Positions 35,522 to 44,905 of a stretch of DNA of 64,000 nucleotides are shown in pieces. The first letter of the stretch is position 1. Each line of letters opens with the position of its first letter. The stretch is from Bacillus sp. 2B10. GTDB taxonomy: Bacteria; Pseudomonadota; Alphaproteobacteria; Sphingomonadales; Sphingomonadaceae. The position numbers were made by a program, and so were the translations under genes. The notes beneath the pieces were generated by a model. The model was not told the DNA's origin. It searched no databases and was given only the letters and a program-made list of their open reading frames with translations. The DNA is taken from assembly GCA_003946805.1 (NCBI GenBank), contig RPSH01000015.1:25485-89484 (forward strand), given 5' to 3'.

Positions 35522-35653
35522 CTTTCCTACAGCATCGCCACCATGCCATGCTCCGCCCGGTTCTTTCTCATCGCCGAAACGCCGCGACCAACATCCATGC
35601 GAACGCCACAGGCGCGACGAAACGCGCACGAGTGTGACTTTTGTGACCTTTGG
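35522..35653 (+). repeat. Three-copy element, copy A
   Basis: Box 1 TTTCCTACA (about 35523-35531), box 2 TTCTTTCTCA (35561-35570) and box 3 AGTGTGACTTTTGTGACC (35631 onward, continuing to 35653). Copies B (about 47603-47733) and C (about 63641-63520, minus strand) share the same order with similar spacing. Box 3 ends 6 nt before the stop codon of the converging glycosyltransferase gene. It fills the rest of the 384-bp gap after the TusA-like gene. Confidence 0.65.
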
Positions 35654-35659
35654 CGGGCG

Positions 35660-36430
35660 CTACCCCTTCGCTTCCCACGGTTTGTCCCGCAAATTCAAAT
35701 GGGTAATGCCCCGCGCCCTCAGTCGTGGCCCAAGGAAGCGATAGAAATACCAGTCCTTCGTCGCGAACGGCGTCGCATGGTACAAAAGTCGCTCGGCCAG
35801 CGTCCAGCGCACCCGCCGCCGGTCCGACCGCCGCGGTGACGGTTTCGCCCAGAAATCAAAGGGATAGACGACGCGCCCGAGTTTCGCGACCCGCTGCATG
35901 ATCTCGTGGTCGAGCAGCACATAGGGCCAGTGCGTTTCCGAAAACCCGCCTGCCCGCACCAGCACCGCTGTTCGAAACGCCTGTCCATATCCGCCGGTAT
36001 GCGTCTGTTTCGACAGCAATTTCGTGACGAATCCGGCATAGATCGCGCGCCGCAGCGCCTGCCCCGACGCATCGACGCCCAGCGCCATCACCGCCACGGT
36101 CCGCGGATCGGCATCGAACGTCCGTTCGGCCTCGGCCAGATAGTGTGGCGGGTACCAGGTATCGGCATCACCGAACGCGCTGAATTCGGTCGTCAGTTCT
36201 CCCATCGCCGTCTCCAGCGCATGGATCTTGCCCGGCCGCGATTCGGTCAGGTGGACGACCTCGACCCCCGGTGCGGCAAAGCCCCGTGCGATCGCGGCCG
36301 ATCCGTCGGTCGATCCGTTGTCGACCAGCACCAGCCGGAACGGCACGGTCTGCGCCGCCAGCGCCGCGAGCGTCGCACCCAGGAAATCGGCCTCGTTGTA
36401 ATAGGCGATGACGAAGGTCCAGCGCGTCAT
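35660..36430 (-). CDS. GT2-family glycosyltransferase
   Basis: 256 residues with a GT-A fold. The N-terminus FVIAYYNEADFLGATLAAL and LVDNGSTDGSA match the nucleotide-binding start; FGDADTWYPP is the acidic DxD-type metal motif. The TGGYGQAFR and HWPYVLLDHEI stretches resemble the acceptor part of GT2 enzymes. It overlaps the upstream GT4 gene by 4 bp. The sugar is unknown. Confidence 0.88.
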   Translation of the reverse strand: MTRWTFVIAYYNEADFLGATLAALAAQTVPFRLVLVDNGSTDGSAAIARGFAAPGVEVVHLTESRPGKIHALETAMGELTTEFSAFGDADTWYPPHYLAEAERTFDADPRTVAVMALGVDASGQALRRAIYAGFVTKLLSKQTHTGGYGQAFRTAVLVRAGGFSETHWPYVLLDHEIMQRVAKLGRVVYPFDFWAKPSPRRSDRRRVRWTLAERLLYHATPFATKDWYFYRFLGPRLRARGITHLNLRDKPWEAKG

Positions 36431-37482
36431 GCCGCCAGTTCCATCAGCCGCCGGCACGCCGCCTCCGACGATTGGGGGCCGTGGGTCGCGACCGCGTGAT
36501 CCCGCGCGGCCGTGCCCATCGCCGCAAGCGCCGCCGGATCGCCGAGCAGCGCGTCGACCTTCGCCCGGTAATCGGCGTCGCGCACCAGCAGGCCGCAGTC
36601 GGGCGGGATCACGTCCGGCCCGATCCGGTCGTCGAATGCCGCCACGGGCAGGCCGCACGCCATCGCCTCGGGGATCGCCCGCGGGAAATAGTCGCGCCGC
36701 CCGGCGTGGAAGAACAGCCGCGCCTGCGCCAGCATCGCCGGCATCTGTGCGTTGGGGACATGCCCCAGCCATTCGACCTGCGGAAAGCGATGGCGCAGCG
36801 CCGCCGCCTGCGGCCCGTCGCCGATCACCGCCACCCGGTGCGTCTCGCCGAGTGCGGCGATCTCGTCGAATTTCTTGTACGGCGTCAGCCGGCTGGTCGC
36901 GATCACGTCGAACCGCTTGTCCGCCTCGATCGGCGCAAACCGGGCGGTATCGATCGTCTTGGGCAGCCGCTGCATCCGCGCGTCCGGCACCGCGCGCCGC
37001 CATAGGCGCCAGCCCGGCTGCGTCAGCTTCGCTTCCTGCACCGCCGATTCGGGGAAGACGAACGCCGCGCGCGGCACGATCCGGCTCCACCAGTCGCCGC
37101 CGATGACGACCGCGAAGCGCCGCCGGTCGGGCCGCAACACCCGGTCGTACAGGTCGAACCCCGCGCCGCCATTGCTGCCGATCAGCACGAACAGCGTCGC
37201 CGGATCGGCCTTCGCCGCGACGATCATCGCATCGCTCTTCTGGTCGCGGGTCTTCGCCTGCGGGTTGGACGGGGCGAACAGCCGGATGGGGTAGGGGGCG
37301 ATGCCGGGCAGCGCCGACACCGTATCGAGCGGTTCGCGCGCCAGCCCCCACAGCTCGACCTCGACGCCCAGTTCGGCAAGGATGCCGGGCATCCGCCGGT
37401 CGCGATTGTCCCAGCGAAGCCATTCGCCGACATCGGCGATCCCGTGATGGGTGGGGTAGGTGAGGACGAAGACGATCCGCAT
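36427..37482 (-). CDS. GT4-like glycosyltransferase
   Basis: 351 residues with a GT-B architecture: MRIVFVLTYPTHHGIAD at the start, SRLTPYKKFDEIAAL and VAVIGDGPQAAALR in the C-terminal nucleotide domain, and GRRDYFPRAIPEAMACGLPV as the E-x7-E region. It is co-translated with the GT2 gene (4-bp overlap). It is divergent from a second GT2 gene, 112 bp away. It probably acts on a surface polysaccharide or glycolipid; the linkage is unknown. Confidence 0.88.
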   Translation of the reverse strand: MRIVFVLTYPTHHGIADVGEWLRWDNRDRRMPGILAELGVEVELWGLAREPLDTVSALPGIAPYPIRLFAPSNPQAKTRDQKSDAMIVAAKADPATLFVLIGSNGGAGFDLYDRVLRPDRRRFAVVIGGDWWSRIVPRAAFVFPESAVQEAKLTQPGWRLWRRAVPDARMQRLPKTIDTARFAPIEADKRFDVIATSRLTPYKKFDEIAALGETHRVAVIGDGPQAAALRHRFPQVEWLGHVPNAQMPAMLAQARLFFHAGRRDYFPRAIPEAMACGLPVAAFDDRIGPDVIPPDCGLLVRDADYRAKVDALLGDPAALAAMGTAARDHAVATHGPQSSEAACRRLMELAA

Positions 37483-37594
37483 CCCCGCCGGGCTACCAGC
37501 GCAGACGCCTGCACGCCACCCGATTGTCGATGCGTCCGCTGGCACCGCGAAAGGCGTCTCGACGCCTTTCCAAACGCGCTCTAAGGCGCAGGCA

Positions 37595-38371
37595 ATGAAC
37601 TGGTCCGACGACGGCGCGCGGGTAAGCTGCGTGATGGTGACCGCGAACCGTGCCGCGCTGGCGCGGCGCGCGGTCGACTGTTTCCTGCGGCAACGCTGGG
37701 GCAACCGCGAACTGGTCGTCGTCGACGATGGCGAGCAGGATTATACGCCGCTATTCGCCGCGATCCCGTCCGATCGCCTGATCTACGATCGCGTCGCCAA
37801 GACGTCCGAAACGACGCTGGGCCGTTTGCGCAACCGCACGCTCGACCTCGCCCGCGGCACGATCGTCGCGCAGTGGGACGACGACGACTGGTATCATCCC
37901 GACCGGCTGGCGCGGCAGGTGGGGGTGCTGGAGGCGGGCAGCGACGCCTGCGTCCTGCGCGGCACGCTGATGCACCTCGACGCGCCCGACTGGTTCGACC
38001 ACCCCTATGTCGGCACGCTGGAGCCGGGCGTGCCGGGCAGCATCGTCCACCGAGCCGATCCCGCGGCGCGCTATCCCGAGAAGCGCCGTGGCGAGGATAC
38101 CGACTTCCTCGCCCACTGGCCGATAGGGCGAATCGGCGTGCTTGACGCGCCCGGCCTGTTCGTCCGCGCCTTCCACGGCGGCAACACGTGGGAGCGGACC
38201 CATTTCGAGCGCCGGGTGCGCAACACGCCCGCCGCCGCGGTCGAATATGCGCTGCGGCGGTTCCTGCCCGGCGGGGTGTGGCGTCACTCGCGCTTCCGCC
38301 TCGATGCCGCGACCCGCGCCGCGTTCGACGCCTTCGTCGCCGATTCGCGCGCGGCCGGGGTATTCGCTTGA
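37595..38371 (+). CDS. GT2-family glycosyltransferase (plus strand)
   Basis: 258 residues. It has an N-terminal CVMVTANRAALARRAVDCF, a VVDDGEQD site and the acidic AQWDDDDWYHPDRLARQ motif that coordinates the donor metal. A later EDTDFLAHWP is likely the catalytic base region. The stop overlaps the TTG start of the next membrane-protein gene by four bases, so these two form an operon. Confidence 0.87.
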   Translation: MNWSDDGARVSCVMVTANRAALARRAVDCFLRQRWGNRELVVVDDGEQDYTPLFAAIPSDRLIYDRVAKTSETTLGRLRNRTLDLARGTIVAQWDDDDWYHPDRLARQVGVLEAGSDACVLRGTLMHLDAPDWFDHPYVGTLEPGVPGSIVHRADPAARYPEKRRGEDTDFLAHWPIGRIGVLDAPGLFVRAFHGGNTWERTHFERRVRNTPAAAVEYALRRFLPGGVWRHSRFRLDAATRAAFDAFVADSRAAGVFA

Positions 38372-39366
38372 CGCTGGCCGACCGCGCGCAGCGGCTGCAC
38401 GACTGGTCGCAGACGCCCGCCGCGGCGCGGATGGGCAAGGTGTTGCGCGCGCTGTTCTTCGTCGGCGTGCTGCTGTGGCTGGTGCTGAAGGTCCGCGCGA
38501 TCGGGTGGGGCAACGTCGCCGCCGCGCTGCCGCGGACCCCGTGGTTCTACATCCTGTTCGTCGTGATGTTCATGGCGCTGCCGGTGTCGGAGGTCTGGAT
38601 CTTCCGCCTGTTGCTGGGCCGTCCGATGCCGGGGGCGTTGCCGGTATTCGTGCGCAAGCGCGTCTTCAACTCGGCCTTCGTCGGCTACTCGGGCGAACTC
38701 TACCTGTTCGTCTGGGCGCGGCAGCGGCTGGGCATCGCGTCCAAGACGCTGCTGCTGGCGATCAAGGACAACGCGATCCTCTCGGCGCTCGCCTCGGCGG
38801 CGATCACGTCGGTCCTGCTCGTCATCTTCATGGCGACCGGCCGGGCGAAATGGATCGCCGACTGGCTGCATTCGGCCGGTGGCATGATCCTGGCCGGGCT
38901 GCTGGTCGCCGCCTTCCTGACGCCGCTGCTGCTGCGACTGCGACGACAGATCCTGTCGGTGCGCTGGTCGACCGCGGGCGCGGTGCTGGGCATCCACGTC
39001 GTGCGCATCCTGATCGTCGTGCTGCTGCAGGCGACGCAATGGGCGGTGGTGCTGCCCGGCGAGCCGCTCAGCGTCTGGGTCACCTTCCTGACGGTGCAGA
39101 TGGTCATCAGCCGCCTGCCGATCGTGCCCAATCGCGACCTGCTGTTCCTGTCCGCTGCGCTGGAGATGAGCCACATCGTCGACGGCCCGCGCGCGGCGAT
39201 GGCCGGGCTGCTGCTGGCCGGCGGCGCGCTGACGCAGGGCAGCAACCTGTTGTTCTTCCTGCTGACCAGCTTCGAACGGCGCCGTGGCACGCTGCCGGTG
39301 GCCGATCCCGATCCCGCGTTCGAGGCGGCGGTCGCCCCGCCGGCGGTGTCGCCGGCGGGCGAATAG
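38368..39366 (+). CDS. Multispanning membrane protein of the LPG-synthase/flippase-like type
   Basis: 332 residues with about eight to nine hydrophobic helices, beginning with an amphipathic N-terminus (RAQRLHDWSQTPAAARMGKVLRALFFVGV). The EVWIFRLLLGR and VPNRDLLFLSAALEM segments resemble the AglD/YbhN-type lysylphosphatidylglycerol-synthase transmembrane family, though the match is from pattern only. It is translationally coupled to a GT2 gene, so a role in lipid-linked sugar handling is plausible. The TTG start overlaps the GT2 stop (TTGA). Confidence 0.7.
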   Translation: MTLADRAQRLHDWSQTPAAARMGKVLRALFFVGVLLWLVLKVRAIGWGNVAAALPRTPWFYILFVVMFMALPVSEVWIFRLLLGRPMPGALPVFVRKRVFNSAFVGYSGELYLFVWARQRLGIASKTLLLAIKDNAILSALASAAITSVLLVIFMATGRAKWIADWLHSAGGMILAGLLVAAFLTPLLLRLRRQILSVRWSTAGAVLGIHVVRILIVVLLQATQWAVVLPGEPLSVWVTFLTVQMVISRLPIVPNRDLLFLSAALEMSHIVDGPRAAMAGLLLAGGALTQGSNLLFFLLTSFERRRGTLPVADPDPAFEAAVAPPAVSPAGE

Positions 39367-39368
39367 GA

Positions 39369-39396
39369 GGCGGCACCCGCGCGCGCGGGTGCCGCC
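39369..39396 (+). terminator. GC-rich hairpin after the glycan operon
   Basis: GGCGGCACCC-N8-GGGTGCCGCC directly after the stop codon (the N8 is GCGCGCGC and can extend the stem). There is no T-run, so termination would be inefficient or Rho-assisted. Confidence 0.45.
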
Positions 39397-39421
39397 CCGG
39401 TCCCCTTGCGGCCCGCCAGCC

Positions 39422-39886
39422 TTACGCCGGCGTCGACGCCCGGGCGCAGATGAAGCGCGACAGTTCCTGGCGCAGCGGCAGGCCCGCCGTCGAGCGCAGC
39501 GGGCCGTCATGCGCCACGTTGGTTTCGACATGCGCCCGCGTGTCGGCGACGCCGACGACGTGGAACAGGTTGCGGTCGCAGTCCAGTTCGGTGCGGGCAT
39601 AGACGAAGCGGTCACCGCGCTGCTGGCGCAGGATCGCGATGATCGTGCCGGCGGCGGTGCGCCGCTGACGCAGCACTTCGTAGCGCGACTGGCCATCCGA
39701 CGGCGTCGGGATCTCGGCCCCTTCCAGCGGATAGCGCTCGATGCCGTTACCCGCGACCTCGGTCTCGACCAGGTGCCGCAGGTCGACGGTATTGGTGGTC
39801 GCTTCGGGAGTCGGCGCGGTCGATGCGCCACACGCGGCCAGCAGCGTCCCGGCCAGCACGGCCACTGTCGTTCGGATCATACGCAA
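39422..39886 (-). CDS. Small lipoprotein of unknown function
   Basis: 154 residues. The lipobox is LLAACG (acylated Cys at residue 19) after a hydrophobic signal. The mature part has one cysteine pair (ELDCDRN, FICARAS) and a beta-rich pattern; I do not recognise a family. It converges on the glycan operon. Likely outer-membrane lipoprotein. Confidence 0.75.
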   Translation of the reverse strand: MRMIRTTVAVLAGTLLAACGASTAPTPEATTNTVDLRHLVETEVAGNGIERYPLEGAEIPTPSDGQSRYEVLRQRRTAAGTIIAILRQQRGDRFVYARTELDCDRNLFHVVGVADTRAHVETNVAHDGPLRSTAGLPLRQELSRFICARASTPA

Positions 39887-39955
39887 AACCCTTTATTCCA
39901 TGAGAACCATCGTCTCAGGAAATGTTGCTACGCAGCAATATTATCGAAGCGGGCC

Positions 39956-40111
39956 TCAGCGCGAGCGCAAGGCACCCAGCGCGGTCATGAAGGCTACCGC
40001 CCCCATCGCAAGCACGACGCCTCCGACATCCTCCCATCCGATCGCCCAAAGACGGTCGAACCGGTCGGAAAAGGGAAGGATCGCGCGGAAGGTTTCGAAT
40101 GGAATAGTCAT
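39956..40111 (-). CDS. Possible small membrane protein
   Basis: A 51-residue frame starting MTIPFETFRAILPFSDRFDR and ending with one hydrophobic helix, VGGVVLAMGAVAFMTALGAL, then basic residues. Composition is typical of a small single-span protein. There is no diagnostic motif or clear ribosome site, so the call rests on hydrophobicity in a 409-bp stretch with no other gene. The remainder of that stretch is AT-richer and probably holds the M16 protease promoter. Confidence 0.4.
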   Translation of the reverse strand: MTIPFETFRAILPFSDRFDRLWAIGWEDVGGVVLAMGAVAFMTALGALRSR

Positions 40112-40295
40112 GGCGCGTTGCAACATAGTCACTGAAAGCGTGATGAAAACAGCCGATCGCGCCGATCGGTCCGAGGACATCATATGTTACACTAACGCAA
40201 GACGCCGGCCGATCTTCGGCAACGGAACCGTCTTGCATGCAGCCGATCGTCGCCATACACCGTCATTCCGTTTATCGATAATTGGGTGGGGTTCC

Positions 40296-43154
40296 ATGTT
40301 CCGTACCGTCGCGACCGTCCTGCTTGCATCCACGGCCCTTGCCAGCGCACCCGCGCTCGCCCAGGCCCCCGCGCGCACCGCGCCGCCGGTAAAGGCCGCG
40401 CCGCTGTCCGCGCTGGTCGCGCCGGTGAACATTCCGTACGAGAAATTCACCCTGCCCAACGGCCTGACCGTCATCACCCATACCGACCGCAAGGCGCCGA
40501 TCGTCGCCGTGTCCGTATGGTATGACGTCGGGTCGAAGCACGAGCCCAAGGGGAAGACCGGGTTCGCGCATCTGTTCGAGCATCTGATGTTCAACGGGTC
40601 GGAGAATGCGCCGGGCGACTTCTTCGATCCGCTGCGTTCGATCGGCGCGACCGACCTGAACGGCACCACCAGCTACGACCGCACAAATTATTTCGAAACG
40701 GTGCCCCGGCCCGCGCTCGACCGCGCGCTGTTCCTCGAATCGGACCGCATGGGCTATCTGCTCGGCGCCGTGACGCAGGGCGTGCTCGACGAGCAGCGCG
40801 GCGTCGTCCAGAACGAGAAGCGCCAAGGCGACAACCAGCCGTACGGCCTCGTCAAATACAAGATGACCGAGGGCATCTTCCCCGAAGGCCACCCGTATCG
40901 CCACTCGGTGATCGGCTCGATGGCGGATCTCGACGCTGCCAGCCTCGAGGATGTGAAGAACTGGTTCCGCGGCCATTACGGCCCGAACAACGCGGTGCTG
41001 GTGCTGGCTGGCGATATCGACGCGAAGGAAGCGCGCCCGCTGGTCGAGAAGTATTTCGGCAAGATCGCCAGGGGCCCGGAATCGGTGCTGCCCAAGATCG
41101 ACGTGCCGACGCTGGCCGCGCCGGTGCGCGAGGTGATGAAGGACAATGTCGCCGCGACGATGATCATGAAGGTCTGGCCGGCGCCGGGGCTGAACGATCC
41201 GGAAGCGCCCGCGCTCGACGTCGCGATGACCGCGTTCGGCGGGCTCGCCTCGTCGCGGCTCGACAACGAACTGGTGAAGAAGGACAAGCTGGCGGTGCAG
41301 GTGTCGGCCGGCGTCCAGCCGCTGGCACAGGCGGGCATGCTGATCGTCCGCGCAGTCGTCCGTCCCGGTGTGGACGCGAAGGTCGTAGAGGCGAAGCTGG
41401 ACCAGATGATCGCCGATTATCTGCGCACCGGTCCGACCGCCGACGAGGTCGCGCGCGTCGCCACGACCGGCGTCTCGGGCACGATCGCCGGTCTCGAATC
41501 GGTCGGTGGTTTCGGTGGTAAGGCGGTGACGCTGGCGTCGGGCGAGCTGTATTCGAACGATCCGGGCTTCTACAAGAAGGAGCTGAACGCGCTGGCGACG
41601 ATGACGCCGGACCGCGCCCGCGCCGCCGCGCAGAAGTGGATGTCGCGCCCGGCCTACACGCTGATCGTCGAGAACGGGAAGCGCGAGGGCTATGAGGAGG
41701 CAAAGGCGGTCGCACCGGCCGCCGCCGTCCCGGCCGCGCCGGAGGTCCCGTTCAAGGGGACGCGCGGCGCCATGCCGGGCGTCGCCGATACCGGCGCCGC
41801 GCTGCAGTTCCCCAAGGTCACGCGCAGCCGCCTGTCGAACGGCATGGAGCTGGTTTATGCGCAGCGGACCGCCGTGCCGGTGACGCAGGTGTCGATGGTG
41901 TTCGACGCCGGCACCGCCGCCGACGTCGCCGGCAAGCTCGGCACCGCCGGCATGACGCTGTCGCTGATCGACGAGGGCACGACCACGCGTGATTCGATCG
42001 CCATGGCCGAAGCCAAGGAAAAGCTCGGCATGCAGATGAGCGGCGGCAATTCCGCCGACGAGACGACGATCGGCTTCGGCGTGCCCAGCGCCAACCTGAA
42101 CAGCGCGACGATGCTGTTCGCCGACGTGCTGCGCAACCCGGCGTTCGACGCGAACGAGCTGGAGCGGGTGCGCGGACAGGTGCTGGCGCAGATCGGGCAG
42201 CAGCGCACCAATCCGCAGGGGCTGGCCGACATGACGCTGCCGCCGCTGCTCTACGGTACGAACTCGCCCTATGCGAAGCTGGCGGCGGGCGCGGGCGATC
42301 CGGCGGCGGTCGCCGCGCTCAAGCGCGACGATCTGGTCGCATGGCGCGGGGCGTGGCTGCGTCCGGACAAGGCGAAGGTGTTCGTCGTGTCCGACCGGCC
42401 GCTGGCCGAGGTGCAGCAGGCGCTGAACGCGGCGCTGGGCGACTGGCGCGCGACGGGGACGGGCGGCACCAAGACCTTCCCGGCGGCCGTCACCGCCACC
42501 GCGCCGAAGATCGTGCTGGTCGACCGGCCGAACTCGCCACAGTCGCTGATCGTCGCGGGACAGCTGACGCCCGTGCGCGCCAAGTCGGACACGCTGGCGG
42601 CGACCACCGCCAACACCGTGCTCGGCTCGGGCTTCCTCAGCCGGATCAACATGGACCTGCGCGAGGCGAAGCATTGGTCCTACGGTGCGCGCGGCGGGTT
42701 CCAGCTGATGCAGGGTGCGGTGCCCTATGTCATCAACGCCCCGGTGCAGGCCGACAAGACCGGCCCGGCGATCGCGTCGCTGCGCGAACAGATCAACGGG
42801 TTCCTCGGGCCGAACGGCGTGACGCCGGTCGAATTCCGCCGCTCGATCGACGGCGAGACGCGGCAGCTGGCCGGTACGTACGAAACCGCGGGCGCGGTGC
42901 TGGGCGCGATGCGCAGCAACGACTTCCTCGGCCGTCCGGACGATTACCAGGCGACCCTGCCGCAAAAATATCGTGCGCTGACCGCCAGCCAGCTTGACGC
43001 TGCGGCACGCGCGGCAATCGACCCCGATCGCTTCGTCTATGTCGTGGTCGGCGACGCCAGCATCGTCCGCCCGCAACTTGACGGGCTTGGCCTGCCGGTG
43101 GAGGTGGTTTCGGCGACGCCGACGCCGGCAACCGCGCCGCCCCCGGCGAAGTAA
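40296..43154 (+). CDS. Secreted M16-family zinc protease (tandem)
   Basis: 952 residues: a signal peptide (TVLLASTALASAPALAQA), then two pairs of M16 (pitrilysin/insulinase-like) domains. The first holds the inverted zinc motif HLFEHLMFNG (HxxEH, about residue 93) and a downstream Glu; the second has no HxxEH, as is usual. The protein probably cleaves peptides in the periplasm. ATG 40296 is chosen because the signal peptide begins there. The following small gene is 11 bp downstream. Confidence 0.93.
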   Translation: MFRTVATVLLASTALASAPALAQAPARTAPPVKAAPLSALVAPVNIPYEKFTLPNGLTVITHTDRKAPIVAVSVWYDVGSKHEPKGKTGFAHLFEHLMFNGSENAPGDFFDPLRSIGATDLNGTTSYDRTNYFETVPRPALDRALFLESDRMGYLLGAVTQGVLDEQRGVVQNEKRQGDNQPYGLVKYKMTEGIFPEGHPYRHSVIGSMADLDAASLEDVKNWFRGHYGPNNAVLVLAGDIDAKEARPLVEKYFGKIARGPESVLPKIDVPTLAAPVREVMKDNVAATMIMKVWPAPGLNDPEAPALDVAMTAFGGLASSRLDNELVKKDKLAVQVSAGVQPLAQAGMLIVRAVVRPGVDAKVVEAKLDQMIADYLRTGPTADEVARVATTGVSGTIAGLESVGGFGGKAVTLASGELYSNDPGFYKKELNALATMTPDRARAAAQKWMSRPAYTLIVENGKREGYEEAKAVAPAAAVPAAPEVPFKGTRGAMPGVADTGAALQFPKVTRSRLSNGMELVYAQRTAVPVTQVSMVFDAGTAADVAGKLGTAGMTLSLIDEGTTTRDSIAMAEAKEKLGMQMSGGNSADETTIGFGVPSANLNSATMLFADVLRNPAFDANELERVRGQVLAQIGQQRTNPQGLADMTLPPLLYGTNSPYAKLAAGAGDPAAVAALKRDDLVAWRGAWLRPDKAKVFVVSDRPLAEVQQALNAALGDWRATGTGGTKTFPAAVTATAPKIVLVDRPNSPQSLIVAGQLTPVRAKSDTLAATTANTVLGSGFLSRINMDLREAKHWSYGARGGFQLMQGAVPYVINAPVQADKTGPAIASLREQINGFLGPNGVTPVEFRRSIDGETRQLAGTYETAGAVLGAMRSNDFLGRPDDYQATLPQKYRALTASQLDAAARAAIDPDRFVYVVVGDASIVRPQLDGLGLPVEVVSATPTPATAPPPAK

Positions 43155-43165
43155 GGAGAGCGAAC

Positions 43166-43468
43166 ATGGCGAATGTCGATGGCAGCTGGAACACGATTAC
43201 CAAGTCGCCGATGGGCGACCAGCAGGCGACGCTGAGCGTCAAGAGCGACGGCAGCACGTTCACCGGCACCTATTCGGGTGCGATGGGATCGACCGAGATC
43301 ACCGACGGCAAGGTCGATGGCGACAAGCTGAGCTGGAAGGTGGCGATCGTCGTGCCGATGCCGATGACCCTCGACTGCGAAGCGACGGTCGACGGTGATA
43401 CGATTTCGGGCACGGTCGGCGCGGGTGCGTTCGGCAGCTTCCCGATGGCGGGATCGCGCGCCGCCTGA
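43166..43468 (+). CDS. Small beta-rich conserved protein
   Basis: 100 residues, no signal peptide or cysteine cluster, with alternating short strands and turns (SDGSTFTGTYSGAMGS, ITDGKVDGDKLSWKV). The pattern resembles a small lipocalin-like or immunoglobulin-like barrel of unknown role. It lies 11 bp after the M16 protease with an AAGGAGAGCG ribosome site, so it is very likely co-expressed. Confidence 0.78.
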   Translation: MANVDGSWNTITKSPMGDQQATLSVKSDGSTFTGTYSGAMGSTEITDGKVDGDKLSWKVAIVVPMPMTLDCEATVDGDTISGTVGAGAFGSFPMAGSRAA

Positions 43469-43481
43469 TCGGATGAAGCGA

Positions 43482-43524
43482 CGAACGACGGCCCGTCCGC
43501 AGACGATGCGGGCGGGCCGTTCGT
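43482..43524 (+). terminator. Hairpin terminator after the M16 operon
   Basis: GGCCCGTCCGC and GCGGGCGGGCC pair around AGACGAT. Outer CGAAC and GTTCG add further pairing. It lacks a long T-run. Confidence 0.65.
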
Positions 43525-43558
43525 GTGTCGCGGGCAGGGGGCTTCCACAGGACGCCGT

Positions 43559-43580
43559 ATCCCCGCCTGCGCGGGGATAT
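43559..43580. repeat. Single REP hairpin (family 2a)
   Basis: TATCCCCGCCTGCGCGGGGATA is one arm of the family-2a palindrome, without a partner arm. It lies between the M16 operon and the 3' end of the NDH-2 gene. Confidence 0.55.
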
Positions 43581-43594
43581 GGCAGGAATGTTCG

Positions 43595-44905
43595 CTACTC
43601 CGCCGCCCGCGCCTCCGCCTCGATCTCCGGCAGCGCCGCCGCCTTCGGCGTCTCCCCCGGATCGGGCGCATAGCCGGTCAACAGCCGCGCGCCGCGGCCA
43701 TAGGTGAACCACGACCACGCCCAGTGGACATAGACCGACACCCGGCTGCGGAAATCGACCAGTAGCATCAGGTGGACCAGCGACCATGCCAGCCACGCGA
43801 CGAAGCCCTTGAGCTTCATACCGGCAATCTCCGCCACCGCGCGCGATCGGCCGATGACCGCCATCGTGCCATAGTCGCGGTAGCGGAACGCCGCCGGCGC
43901 GTCCTTGCCCGCGGTCCTCGCCGCGATCAGCTTGCCTACGAACTTCCCCTGCTGCTTGGCGACCGGCGCCAGGCCGGGCAGGGCGCCCTTGCCCGTGTCG
44001 AAGCTCGCCACGTCGCCGATCGCGAAGATGGAGGGATGGCCGGGGATCGAACAATCGGGCCGCACCTTCACCGCGCCGTTCTTCGCCGCATCGGCCGCCA
44101 GCCATTGCGCCACCGGCCGCGCCTCGGTTCCGGCGGCCCATAGCACCGCTGCGGCATCGATCCGCTGGTCGCCGACGGTCAGCCCGCGCGCATCGATTTC
44201 GCGCACCGCTTCCCCGGTCCGCACCTCGACCCCGAGCGATTCGAGCATCCCGCGCGCGGCATCGGACAGCGGCGGGTCGAAGGCGGACAGGATGCGGTCC
44301 CCCATCTCGCACAGCACGACCCGGCTGCCGCGCGGGTCGATCGAGGCGAAGTCGCGTGCCAGCGTGGTGCGCGCCATTTCGGCGATCGTGCCGGCCAGCT
44401 CGACCCCGGTCGGCCCGCCGCCGACCACCGCGAAGGTCAGCAGCCGCCGGACCTCCGCCGGGTCGTCGCATTGTTCGGCACGCTCGAACGCGCCCAGCAG
44501 CGCCGCACGGATCGCCAGCGCATCGTCGATCGATTTCAGCACGAACGCATGTTCGCGCCACGCATCGTTGCCGAAGAAACTATAGCCCGCGCCGGTTGCC
44601 AAAACGCAATAGTCGAACGGCAGCCGCCGTCCGTCGGCAAGGCACAGTTCCCGTGCGGCGGCGTCGACTCCGCTCGCTTCCGCCATCAGGATGCGCGTGT
44701 TCGTGTTGCGCCGCAGCAGGGCGCGATTGGCCGTCGCGATGTCGGCCGGCGACAGCGCGGCCCCCGCAACCTGATACAGCAGCGGCTGGAACAGGTGGTG
44801 GTTGGTCCGGTCGATCAGCGTGATCTCGGCCGCGGTCCGCCGCAGCGCCTGGGCCGCAGCGATGCCGCCGAACCCCGCGCCGACGATGATGATCCGGGGT
44901 CGCAT
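43595..44905 (-). CDS. NADH dehydrogenase type 2 (NDH-2)
   Basis: A single-subunit NADH:quinone oxidoreductase, 436 residues. It has the N-terminal FAD motif IIIVGAGFGGIAAAQAL, NADH-binding VVGGGPTGVELAGT (about residue 157), the FAIGDVA motif, and the quinone-region AKQQGK. A C-terminal hydrophobic stretch (LAWSLVHLMLLVDF) anchors it to the membrane. ATG 44905 follows a strong GGAGGAAAG ribosome site. It does not pump protons; it bypasses complex I in respiration. Confidence 0.92.
   Translation of the reverse strand: MRPRIIIVGAGFGGIAAAQALRRTAAEITLIDRTNHHLFQPLLYQVAGAALSPADIATANRALLRRNTNTRILMAEASGVDAAARELCLADGRRLPFDYCVLATGAGYSFFGNDAWREHAFVLKSIDDALAIRAALLGAFERAEQCDDPAEVRRLLTFAVVGGGPTGVELAGTIAEMARTTLARDFASIDPRGSRVVLCEMGDRILSAFDPPLSDAARGMLESLGVEVRTGEAVREIDARGLTVGDQRIDAAAVLWAAGTEARPVAQWLAADAAKNGAVKVRPDCSIPGHPSIFAIGDVASFDTGKGALPGLAPVAKQQGKFVGKLIAARTAGKDAPAAFRYRDYGTMAVIGRSRAVAEIAGMKLKGFVAWLAWSLVHLMLLVDFRSRVSVYVHWAWSWFTYGRGARLLTGYAPDPGETPKAAALPEIEAEARAAE

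Noticed and set aside
40272..43076. A 934-codon minus-strand frame opposite the M16 protease
   Set aside because: Same reasoning: antisense to a complete protease, with low-complexity Arg/Gly/Ala/His composition and no ribosome site.
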